From positions 12,524,302 to 12,588,301 of the forward strand of contig CM023539.1 in NCBI GenBank assembly GCA_013350335.1: a DNA stretch of 64,000 bases, given 5' to 3'. The translations under genes and the position numbers were made by a program. Source of the DNA: Chimonanthus salicifolius. Taxonomy: Eukaryota > Streptophyta > Magnoliopsida > Laurales > Calycanthaceae. Positions within the stretch are counted from its first letter, which is position 1; each line of letters starts with the position of its first letter. Below the pieces are notes generated by a model. That model ran no database searches, was not told where the DNA came from, and saw only the letters and a list, made by a program, of their open reading frames with translations. Positions 1 to 10,363 of this stretch are shown here, in pieces.

Positions 1-807
1 CCATATGAGAGATGGTTTATGTCTACTGGACCATGGGCGGACCATGCTGTCGTCAGTTGCTGACTTGAGGGTGTCAGTATCGGCTAAGTTAGAGCCGGAG
101 ATATACTTGCAAGGATGTATTTTGACCGTGTCGGGACTTAATACTGGTCTCAGTATAGTCGGCAGGCGTTACGGTGGATAATGGCAGTGGTTTAATGATG
201 TTGATACATTACTTGGAATTATGCTTATTGTTATCAAGCGTGTGATATTGAACTGTTGCTAACCTGTTTTGTTATTTACTTAATGTGCATTGTTATATTT
301 CCTTCACTGGGCTAGTTAGCTCACACCACTCACCTTTCAGGCGATGAACCCGAAGAGGAGGACCCTCTCTTTCAGTCTTAGGGCGTTTAAGCTATGGCAG
401 TGTCTTGGGATTCCCCCAGAAGGGAATGCCCCGATCTTTCCCTGTTGGTTCTTGGAACCGTTGATTTTTATTAAGTACCAGATGCGGTACTTAATTCATG
501 TTAAATTGTTGTAATAGGCTATGTTGCCTTTTGAGACAATGTTTTGAATGATGAATCAATGGTCGATTTTCTTATGCTTTGTATTAATCAATGTTGGATT
601 TGATTTGAGCATGCTATGTCTTGATGTTGTTCATGTCTATTTTATGGGGGAAGCATATGGTACATGTTTGAGTCCACATGATGGGCTAATGTGTAACCGC
701 TGGGCCTAACTGTTGATCCAGCCCAGTAAGAATGCTTGTGGTTTAGCTTATCTTTAAAAAAAAAATCAGTCGCGTTCCGGGCCCACCGTTCGGGTCGGGG
801 CGTGACA
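1..807 (+). mobile_element. Ty3/gypsy LTR, 3' part (solo LTR or end of an element to the left)
   Basis: The sequence parallels the 3' half of the LTRs at 38340-39112 and 46930-47736: the same phrases on 'gtttacgtctactggacca', 'ttagctcacaccactcac' and an A-rich run followed by a CCGGGCCCAC block near the end. It ends in GTGACA at 807, the CA expected of an LTR terminus. No primer-binding site follows, so it is a solo LTR or the 3' LTR of an element whose body lies left of the window. Unit 2 shows the uninterrupted version of the right flank (ggcactatgggcc near 18177), so this LTR sits inside the duplicated segment. The 5' end is outside the window. Confidence 0.65.
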
Positions 808-1978
808 CTATGGGCCATGTGGGTGATATTGGAATTATGTTAGCCACATGTAGAAGATAGATCTGATTATGGGATGCTAGTTGATGTGTGTTATGAGATG
901 TATTCCACGAGTTGAGCCGTGATGTGAGGGCAAGGTATTTGGGATGTGATAGGCCACACGAGTTATCCACGATGTGGTATTTTATAATTGGCATCGCCGA
1001 ATATGTTATTGATTATTGTGATTAGTAGATTGTGAGAGAGAGAGAGATCTGACATGTAAGGTTTGACTAAGAGCGTGAACGAGTCTGTCATCGGTAGGAG
1101 AGGAGTGAGGCATAGAGACCCAAAATCCCAAGAGGACAAGTGTAGGTGGGCAGGTGATGATGAGTGTTAGATAGACGGACTACACACTGGCGAGCTACTA
1201 CACTATCTCGAGGTGAGGGGTTCGGTACTCACAAGTCTCACACTGGAGTCAGACGAGTGTGCACATTGCTTATAGTATGGATTGAGAGTATCATTGTACC
1301 AGGTGAGATGAGTCTTGGTTGAGTATGATAGTGTGATAAGTTACACTTTTTAGTTGGTTGAGTTAATGACCGAGTGCCTAAGAACTATGATATATCGATG
1401 GATATAGATGACATGGGTATGATATTGAGATAGATACGTCTAGATAGGTTGTATTGCAGTCTTGACTGTATATGGTATTGTTGGTTGTACCTTAGGCCTT
1501 GTCACTGGTTTCGTGACAGTTGTATGGGTCCATGTGTTGTTGAGAATGGACTTGTGTGATGTATGGTTGCATGTTGGATATATGTGTTGGATGTAGAGTA
1601 GTATTGGATATCCTGTCTTTTTATATTGGATATTGTCGTATGTGGGTCTCATATTGTTTTATTGTACCCCTACTGAGCTGATGATCCGTGGGCAAGTGAG
1701 GCTCACTCCCTAACAATTTTTCAAGTAATTGCTGAGGAGTGAAGGAGCAAACTCTTGGAGATAGTGGGGTGGTGCTAAGTCGAGGATGACTTCCATTTAA
1801 TTGACGACTCTTTATCTGTATTTAAATTCTGAGTGGTAATTAATTGATTATGGATTTATTCATGTAACCTTAAATTTGATATTGGAAGCCCATAACCCAT
1901 TTACATGTCTTATATTAGATTGGTTGAATTGTTTACATTGAAAAAAAATCACGCACCCGTCTCGGGTGGGTCGTGACA
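808..1978 (+). mobile_element. LTR remnant, chromovirus-like (unit 1)
   Basis: The stretch ends in an A-rich run, CACCCGTCTCGGGTGGG and GTGACA at 1978. That design matches the gypsy LTR ends elsewhere in the window. It contains the phrase 'ctgatgatccgtgggcaag', followed by a short T-rich region typical of long plant gypsy LTRs. It has no coding potential. Its 5' part is cut by the LTR ending at 807; the fuller copy is in unit 2. Assignment to the chromovirus group is inference from the ends only. Confidence 0.5.
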
Positions 1979-2096
1979 ACCGATATCGAAATCTTATTTA
2001 AAAAAAAATGAAATAAATTGATATCAGCCATATCGGCCAATATCTTTTCAGTTCGGCCGATACATATCATATCGGCCTAGATTTTAAACCCTGGTT
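1979..2096. mobile_element. CGGCCGATAT-rich MITE-like relic (unit 1)
   Basis: A short stretch with repeated gatatc, atcggcc and cggccgat motifs, directly after the LTR end. It shares vocabulary with the Mutator-like MITE at 5909-6390, whose 10-bp target duplication is clear. No target duplication was found here, so membership in that family is inference. Confidence 0.4.
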
Positions 2097-2730
2097 TGAA
2101 CACATACCAGTCGGGATGGACTCAAGCTAAATTATCAATCCCGTTTATATAAACGGTCGAGCTTGCGCTTTTCGCAAAAAGCTCATGAAAACCTATTGGG
2201 CTTTTCTAACCTATTAGTAGATGTGCACCTCGATTATCTTCCATTTTCTAAAAATTATTTTGAAATTAATTAGATGATCGACTACTCATATTAAAATTAT
2301 ACATGATGAAATACAAGTTGACCAAATTTTAGTTCAATTTTTAGTTATTTGATCTTAGTTATTAAATTCATTAGACGTCTTAAAAAATTACTAAGACAAG
2401 GATGTCTAGTAAATTTGACTACTAAGATAAAGTAGCTAAAAAAAATTTTGAAGATCCAATTTGATTCACTTGTAAATGTCTAGTTTCAATCTCACCCATT
2501 GGACTTTTAAGTCTCAAATGGGTGTGCTCGAGCTTTGTATTTTAATTCAAATGGATAGACTTGGACTTCTGTAAATAGTTTCAGGGTGCCATAGAACATA
2601 GGTCATCCCGAACTCAAACCACGATCATTTTAGGAAAAACCATGATTTCTCATCTTCTTTGCTTTCTTTTCTTCTCTCACATTTTCCTAGTACATTTTAC
2701 TTATACATTTTCTCTTCAAATTATCAAATA

Positions 2731-2926
2731 CTTCCTCTGTCCCAATTTAGTTGTCTTATATGGATTTTGAAATTGTCCCAAAATAGTTGTCCCATTTAAT
2801 TTAATTGGAACAACATAAAGTGTGTTGAAAATAAATGAGATCACATGGAGTGCTAGCTTTATATAAAGAGTTCTTTAAAAAATACAAATGTTTTAAATGA
2901 AACTAACTAAAATAAGACGGAGAGGG
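2731..2926. mobile_element. Stowaway-like MITE 1 (unit 1)
   Basis: A 196-bp element flanked by TA on both sides (2729-2730 and 2927-2928). The left end reads CTTCCTCTGTCCCAATTTAG and the right end, reverse-complemented, CCCTCTCCGTCTTATTTTAG. These resemble the CTCCCTCCGTCCC termini of plant Tc1/mariner Stowaway elements. It has no coding capacity. The same element occupies the same position in unit 2. Confidence 0.75.
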
Positions 2927-3241
2927 TAAAACACAAGAAAATTCCTCACTACGAGAATCCTTACTCAATAGAATTCTTTATCTAAAAACCTTTTTCATCA
3001 TTTAAGCACAGTCTTAAAAAATACAATACCAATGAAAATAAAAATCAAGCATAAACCAACATCTATCCATTTTTAATATAAAAGATAAATTTGTATAAGA
3101 GTAATGATCTCATGCACCAGACAGTATAACTGAATTCTACGTAGAGTTTTTAATTTCTTAATTTAAATAAATGATAAATTTATTAATAGTACCATACTTC
3201 TGGATAGTATATAATTATTTTAGTTTGTTTAATATATTATA

Positions 3242-3422
3242 CTCCCTCTGTCCCAATTTATTTGTCTAATATGTATTTTAGAACTATCTCAAAATAGTTA
3301 TCTGATATGCCTTTATTACAAGAGGTATAGGATGTTGGGTGAGAAGTTAAAAAACTTTTTGAGAGCCTTCATTAAAAAATTTAAAATTTCAAAATAGGAC
3401 AACTAAAATGGGACAGAAGGAG
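3242..3422. mobile_element. Stowaway-like MITE 2 (unit 1)
   Basis: A 181-bp element between TA dinucleotides. Its inverted ends are CTCCCTCTGTCCCA and CTCCTTCTGTCCCA, 13 of 14 positions matching. This is the clearest Stowaway-type structure in the window. Confidence 0.85.
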
Positions 3423-5477
3423 TATTATACTTTGTTGAGGAAAATTTATCAATTTATACTTAACTTTGTGGGTTTATTCAACTGGTTATCTCTTGCTTCA
3501 GAAAATGGGAGGTGTCAAGTTCGAATCTGTATGAATTTTACTTTGGTGTGCCTTATAGGATCAGATGTACTATTTGTAAGAGTTTTAATAAGACTCTCTA
3601 TGAAGTTTTTCACATATAAATTAATTTTTTATTTATTTTTACCAATTCTTCAATTGAAAGGGCGATATCTGTTCTCTGTAGCTTGGGACACCGGCTACAA
3701 TTCAGAATAGTTAGCTTCACGAAAATTTCACATCACCCATTGTAGACTTCCATCTTCAAATTGAGTTGGGATTCTTTGAGTGCTTTCACACGTTGACTTC
3801 TACTGATCTTTGTTTATATTATTAAAATGACAATGATAATTTTGATGACGTCAATGATAATATTAAATAATAATAATAGTTATTATTATATATAATTTTA
3901 TAGAATTCTGAGCTCAGGAATATAGATTTGCTGAGTCATCCATGATGCACGTGGGTCCCACCTGACTGGAAAAGTTGTGCCCAAACGGGTACAGAGTACA
4001 TACACCTCACTTTTCAATTTTCAACCTCCCATTCAAGGAAAGCCCACTAAGGCTCGTCCTAGTGGTCACTTAATGAGAATTATTGCAATTTTTGTTTTGC
4101 AGAATTTTCATTTAAATTTTTCTCTTTTTACAGTTTTTCTGACCTACGACGCTGCATATTTATTATTTTTAAATTTATATTAAAATAATTTGTTTTATTT
4201 ACTAAGAAATCCAAAACCCTCACCTCTCTATGAATAGAACAACATTAGGTAAAATTTCAAATGCACATAGCCCCTCAGTCTTACACATAAGCCACGACCA
4301 TCGAATAACTATAGGATTCGAATCTGGGAACTTTGTTAAAATAAATTTATTGTTCACTGATAATAAAAAATATTACAATTTTTTTCAGAATATGCATTTA
4401 GAGTTTTTCTCTCTTTACATTTATTATGACCTATGAAGTTGTATATATATTTTTATTTAAATTTATGCTAAAATATATTTATTGTTCAGTGAATTTAAAT
4501 TTTTACATACCATTACATAGTTACAATGATTAAAATCAATATCAAAGTATTTTATTGAAGTGATTTTTTCCGCATCTCTTATTTGAACGGATTTTGTTCA
4601 AATTTATTTTTATACCTTTTATTTAAATATGAATTTTAAAATAAAAAATATTTTAACCTAAATGTTTACAAATTTTATTAAAAAAATAAATATTTTTAAT
4701 AAATTCATTATTAAAATTTAAATTAACTAAAAATATAGTTAATTTACAGTAGAACAGTCAAAGATGTATAAAATTTTGAGTTATGATAAAATACATAGAT
4801 AGAACAAAGTGTGTAATAGTGAAGGAAGGACAAATAGACAAAATTAGAGTCATATATAAGTAGATTAACATTTAAGAATATATTTAGAAAGGAATACCTA
4901 ATAAAGGATATATTGAGAGAACTTATTTGAGGTGGCTGAGCATGGTAATAGAAAAGCAAAGACAACTCTAGTATATATAATTGAGAGATTACAAGTTGTA
5001 AGTATTAAGAAGATGTATGGACAAAATGATATGTGAATGAAAAATATAAAAGAAAAACATGACAGATAGTAAGGTATTTGATTGAATGTCTTCTGATAAA
5101 AAAAAATAAAGAAGTCGAATTTGAAAAGCTAAATTCAGATAGATGAGATTTTGACGTTGATGAGGATGATGATGACAACAATACTTCATAGGTGAGTTAA
5201 ATTCTTAATTTGTTAATATAGCAAATTACAAATTAAATGATGGTGATTTATGGCCCAATATGATCTAATTTGAGACCCTTAGTAAATTTGTATATTTAGT
5301 TTTTTTATAAATAGTTTTGATATAATAATTATGATTGTTTATTTTTAATTTGATATTTATCTTTACAATTCCCACCATACAACAAAGATTAGCAACAAAG
5401 ACTGATTATGTCAAGTTCATGTACGTAGCACTTTCTTACGGATGTGTTCTGACACTTACGAGTTACGACGATGGCTA
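3423..5477. other. AT-rich non-coding stretch of unit 1
   Basis: No gene is supported. Open frames here are short and fall in AT-rich sequence. Near 3480-3545 a GTTCGAATC follows a possible box-A-like string, and near 4260-4340 GGATTCGAATC appears; both resemble tRNA-derived SINE box B remnants but no complete element can be delimited. The homologous stretch is 20788-22848 in unit 2. Confidence 0.5.
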
Positions 5478-5586
5478 TAGCAACAAGTTTTCAGTAGAAC
5501 AATCTTTATGATACCACGGCACACTTCTCTGTAGCAACAAGTTTTCAGCAGAACTATCCTTGTGATACCACGGCACACTTTCTCTG
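5478..5586. repeat. 54-bp tandem duplication (unit 1)
   Basis: The phrase from TAGCAACAAGTTTTCAG to GATACCACGGCACACTTCTC occurs twice in a row with a 54-bp period and a few mismatches. It is shared by both units, so it predates the segmental duplication. Confidence 0.8.
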
Positions 5587-5908
5587 ACAGTATTCAATGG
5601 ATAGATGCACTCTACAATAAAAAAAAGGTCTCCCAAGACTATGAGTACTCACAGATTCAAATAGGAGCGACAAGCAGGGATTGACTTGACTTGGCATATG
5701 CTTATTGATTCTTAGCATTTTGGAATGGAAAATGGGTAGGTATTATAGAAAAACTAAGTCTAACTTTTGACATGTGACTAAAGTCATTGAAGTTCAATGA
5801 AATTGAGAGTGGGTTAGACCAACGGCTAAGAAGCTCTCCTCATAAATGGAGGTTTTGTATTTGATTTACGTTCAATTTCTTTAGGCCATTTTCTATGGGG
5901 TTATTCCT

Positions 5909-6390
5909 AGGGGTTCAAAAATCGGGTCGGCCGATATATAGGCCAATATGTAAATATCGGCCGATATGCGATATAGACGATATTTCGGCCGATAATTTTA
6001 TCTCTCATACTGATATCGGCATTTTCTCTCTCCTCCGATATCGGAACCGTGAAAAAACCGCAAAAAACAGTGACGAACTGTGAAAAACTGCAAAAAACCG
6101 TGAGCACCCGTGAGAACCGTAAACCCTGAACCGCGGAAAACCGCGAAAAACCGTGTAAAAACCGCGAAAAACCATATCGGTGTTTAAAAAAAAAATAAAA
6201 TAAATTTAAATACCGATATTTATGAATATCGGCCGATATTGTGACCGATATTTCGGACCGAATATCGGCCATATAGGCCGATATTCGGTATGTACGGCCG
6301 ATACTTATCGTATCGGTCGATATTACTCGGTTTAAAAAGACCGACATATATCGGCCGATACGATATGTATCGGCCGATATTTGAACCTTA
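5909..6390. mobile_element. Mutator-like MITE with 10-bp target duplication
   Basis: A 482-bp insertion flanked by a perfect 10-bp direct repeat GGTTATTCCT (5899-5908 and 6391-6400). Unit 2 has one copy of this site (GATTATTCCT, near 23261-23270) and no insertion. The inverted ends are AGGGGTTCAAAAATCGG and, reverse-complemented, TAAGGTTCAAATATCGG. A 9-11-bp target duplication is typical of Mutator-like elements. The ends are packed with ATCGGCCGATAT palindromes. The middle (6046-6176) is a degenerate minisatellite of about 10-bp CCGTGAAAAA/CCGCGAAAAA units. A 146-codon open frame on the minus strand is a by-product of these repeats. Confidence 0.9.
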
Positions 6391-6400
6391 GGTTATTCCT

Positions 6401-7241
6401 CATCGACTTTTTGGTATGTGGATCGAGTTGAGTTGAACCAGGCTAGAATAGTTGAGCTGGGCCTTAGTGGGCTTGGGTCTTAATGGGCTTGGGCTAAGTC
6501 TAATGTGTGGGCGTGAACTTATTTGTGAGGCCCAAATACGTGGTCCTTTACCATCCTATCTATTATCTTTTTTACTTTTGCAAAGCCTTTCATCTTCTTC
6601 ACTCTTACTTACTGTAGGACTTAAAATCATTTTCTACCGATTGGCTATATTTAAATGGTACTTTAGGAAGGGTGTTTGACACAAAATTTCTACAACCATA
6701 TTATGTATCCAAGTCAAACAAGAATAAGAGCATTTTGAAATATTTTGGAAATAAAAAATTTCCCATAATTTATCTTTAACATGTTTTGTTGAACATCTTT
6801 CTAAGATGAAATTGTTGGGATGAAAATGTATTTTCAACCACATATAAATAATAATATCAGAAAACAAAGAAAGAGAAATCAACAAAGAGAAGCAAACCAT
6901 AATACAAAAATTTACGTGGTTCTCTTTCAGTACGTCCACGGGATTCAAACCGATCCACTATGCTTAAAACCAAAACAAAGAATAGGCGGCTCTTGTTAGA
7001 GATGTTATACTCTCTCTCTCTCATACACATACAAAATAGTATTATATAATACCCTAATTAGGATTTACATATGGCACCATGTGAAATTACAAAATTGTGC
7101 TCCAACAAAAAAAATTGGCTCAAGGCGCTGCCCCCTTTCGACCCCCCATAAGCTTAACACGTAGTTCGACCTACGATTGGATCATTAGTACATTTCTGAT
7201 TATCACACTGCATAGAACCTAACACAAACCATACACAAGTA
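6401..7241. other. Unit 1 stretch without gene
   Basis: Contains a short GGGCTTGGGTCTTAATGGGC block near 6470 and a small CT microsatellite near 7010-7022, in otherwise AT-rich sequence. The counterpart is 24481-25303. No gene or bounded element is recognised. Confidence 0.5.
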
Positions 7242-7569
7242 TGATAAAACACATGGGTAAAACTCACCCTAAAAGCTGATTTATAAGGAGAGGGTGCGTA
7301 TGCATTTATAAACCTAAGATCCCAAAGCCCAAAGGTGATATGAGACATGTTAACACTCTCCCTCAGCACTAGGGCTGGAAACACTCGACTCTCCCCTTCC
7401 ATGCAAAGTTAGAGATACAACCCTACCCATCCCTATGGTACATTGCTCTGATACCATGATAAAACATATGGGTATAACTCATTCCTAAAAAACTGCTTAT
7501 AAAGAGAGAATACTCATGCATTTATAATTCTAAGATCCCAAAGCACAGACGATATGAGACATTCTAACA
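7242..7569 (-). mobile_element. TRIM (terminal-repeat retrotransposon in miniature), unit 1
   Basis: Two near-identical terminal repeats of about 114 bp (7242-7355 and 7457-7569), each TGATAAAACA...TAACA on the plus strand, flank a 101-bp interior. On the minus strand the first LTR is followed at once by TGGTATCAGAGC (7445-7456), the primer-binding site for initiator tRNA-Met. A purine tract GAGGGAGAG abuts the second LTR. There is no coding capacity, as expected of a TRIM. Flanking pentamers are AAGTA (7237-7241) and AAGTG (7570-7574). The unit-2 copy has AAGTG on both sides, so one flank mutated here. Confidence 0.9.
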
Positions 7570-8681
7570 AAGTGAATCAGATGTGCTGTGTTGCAGTAGA
7601 TAAATGTAAAATTGGAAATGTTTTTGAGAAACTACATGAAATAGAAGTCTTTTTTATATAGTTGTGTCCTTATAATGTTTATTGGAATCATTTATATCTA
7701 ATTTAAAAATTAAAATTTTAATTCTACTTCTCACATAGCTCATGAGGTAAGACTTTTAAATAGAATTGACAAATTGTTTATAGAAATCAATTACTTATGT
7801 AACAACCACATGACAGTGAAAGGGCCTACAATGGTTTTTATAAAATTAGTGTAATGCACTTGCTCTACATGTGGGGCCTACTCAAAATTTTAATTTGAAC
7901 TCGGTGCTATTGGATGGAAACCCACGAATCAAAGTTTCAAGTACGTCACATGAAAACTAGTTTTAGGAGAAAATTATTATATACAATTGTTATATGAGTC
8001 TCACATCACCAATTAGCAAAGTCGATCTTTAGCATCTGACTCTTTCAAAATGTGAACTTCATGCATTTTTTTTCTTTTTCAAATAAAATAACAAACAATT
8101 TATATAGATCTCATTTTTCTTGAAAAAAATGTAAGTTGTAAAAATTGTAGCAATATCAAATTGAAGCACTATCGTTGATCAAATCTTGATTTTTTCACTT
8201 AAATATAAAAATATTTTAGATTGGAATAAAAAAAAAAAGGAATATAAAGATACATGAAAAGAATAATAGTAGAAATGGTAGAAAAATATAAGGCAAAGTA
8301 AAAAACAAGATGAAAGAGCTCAAGTGAAAAAAAGTAATCTTTAGTTAAAGAAATGTAACTATGCTATCTAACTGATCATTTTTTTGAGTTTATATTAGTC
8401 TTATGAAAAACCAACTGCATATATTGAAAATAGATTTGATGAGCTGCAATTAGACTGGATTTAAATCATAAATTTAGGTTTTAATCACTTGATCTTAATA
8501 GTCAAAATCACTATCCATCTTTAAAAATTAAAGAATACTTGGTGATTTTAAAGATTAAGAGTAAATGACCAAAAATAGGCTTTTATATTGAAGGTTCATC
8601 CACTTTGATATTATCAAATCTACTTTCAATCTGCATATTTAAATTTTATATTATATTTACAAAAATTAAATATAAAAGTAA
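7570..8681. other. Unit 1 stretch without gene, ending at the LINE target site
   Basis: AT-rich, with no coding signal. The last eight bases AAAAGTAA (8674-8681) are the left target duplication of the LINE. The counterpart in unit 2 is 25639-26800. Confidence 0.6.
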
Positions 8682-8688
8682 TGCAGTG

Positions 8689-10363
8689 GTGGTAGCACCG
8701 TTTCACGACTTGTCGCGTAATCAGGTGATGAAAGCTCTCGAACTGGAAGGCATATCAGTCATAAACTGCTGCCAGATTGGTGAGATGCGGTTCTTGGCAT
8801 CCCTTCCTGGGAACCAGGAAATGAGAAAGACCTTGAACATTGTTTCAGCCCATTTCAGGATCCTTGGATAGTGGCGTTCGAAGATGTTTTGCCATTCGAG
8901 GTATGCTTGGATCAGATGTTTTGGCTTTCCTCTCGAAGGTTGGACGGAGAAGATTATTACGTCTTTCGGGCAAAAGATCGGTAAGCTGGTTGAGATTCAT
9001 TCTCGTAATCTTCACAAGGTCGACTGCACATTACTACATTTGCTGCTAGAAGTTGGTATCCACGAGAGTTTGCCTCAGCTGGTTACGGTGTGCATCAATG
9101 GAAAGCCATTTCCGATCAGGATTATAGAGGTGGTTTCCCCGTTGGACTGGTTAAGTTCTTCATCGGAAAGGGAAGGCTCACCGGCGGTTGTGGCATCCTG
9201 CCCACACAGAGCTTCTTCAATGTCATTTCCTCACGCTGGCCTTGAACCGAGGGAGATGATGGAGGCGTGTGATGAGTCGGTTGACGTGTCTAGAGTGGGA
9301 TTTCAAAAATCTCAAGTGGAGGCTCCTCTGCATGCGCCGAATAAGGAGAGACAGATTGAGTGTGTTGCTCCATCTGTCGAGGGCTTTCAAAGTAGGTGTG
9401 AGTCCAGTCTTCATTTATTGAAGACAGAGAAAAAGGTGGCTAAAACAGCAGGCTTGGGTCAGGCTTATATTATCTGGTCCCGACCCGAGAGGCTTCTAAC
9501 TCATCTACCTCACCCGATGGGTTCGGGCCTGCCTGTATGGCTTGACAGACATTACTCGGGTAAGTTCTCTGGAGGCAGGGACACTTCATTCCCCTCCCAT
9601 GTGGACTGGGGTATGCAAGCTTCTCCCAAATTTTTTCCAATCCCTTAAGTTAGCGTATCTGGTTCTGATGGCGGGAGGACGGGTTTCATAGCTCTGATTG
9701 TCGATGGAGGACCGGGTTTTCCAATTCATCAGACTATTGATTCAGTCTTACGGAAGTGTTTCAGCTCCGAAGCTGCAGCTCCTACTCCCGGTTGGGTTTC
9801 TCCTTCTAAGAGGCCGATGAGGGTGGAAGACCTGATTGTCGATCGGCAAGAACAGGTAGCAACAACCTTTGATTCCACCGTTCCTATCTTCAGTCGGGTT
9901 TTCAACTCGTCAGGATCTCCATCCAAGATTGATCTTTCGGGCAAGCTTCACCGGGACTCTTTGGTGCCAAGGTCAGGCTCTGATTACGTGTCTAAATCCT
10001 TATTTCTTTTCAGTAGCAATATAGATGGATATCCAAATTATAAAAAAAAAATAGGAGTTTGCTGAAGGAAGGGGAATAGAAATTGATTGTCTAAGAAGAA
10101 AGGGTTATTTAGAGCAAGTTGGAAAAGAAATTCTCAAGATGGGCCAAGATTTGGGGATTAATTTTTTTGATGAAAACTTGGCCTTAAAAAATCTGGCCAG
10201 AATAGAAGCTTCAGACAGTTCGGTTTCCCACTCTATGAAAAATCCAATTCGAAGAAGACAGGCTCTCTCTTGTCAGGGCTCTCATCCAAGATTCTCTGTG
10301 TTTTGCAAAAGAAAGCTTCGGCATACAAATAAAAAATCCAGAAGTGCCGGAGTTTCACAATGA
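8689..10363 (+). pseudogene. LINE ORF1 remnant (nucleic-acid-binding protein)
   Basis: The reading frame begins in the middle of a plant LINE ORF1 (VVVAPFHDLSRNQVMKALEL...) and shifts frame near 8870. It continues in the 8884-9648 frame, where CFGFPLEGWTEKII and GKLVEI match the segment following DUF4283 in plant L1 ORF1 proteins ('RCYGVPLHAWSEE'-like). Beyond 9648 it breaks into further short frames (9817-10065, 10139-10363). No complete CCHC zinc knuckle was found. In the family, ORF1 binds the LINE RNA and is needed for retrotransposition. This copy lacks the N-terminus and has at least two frameshifts. Confidence 0.7.

Noticed and set aside
3480..3545. tRNA-gene-like box A and box B words
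   Set aside because: No cloverleaf could be drawn and no terminator follows; at most a SINE remnant.
5907..6347. 146-codon minus-strand frame
   Set aside because: It lies within the Mutator-like MITE; the peptide is made of repeats from CGGCCGATAT and CCGTGAAAAA units.
7154..7402. 82-codon minus-strand frame present in both units
   Set aside because: It falls on the TRIM LTR and interior, which are non-coding by structure.
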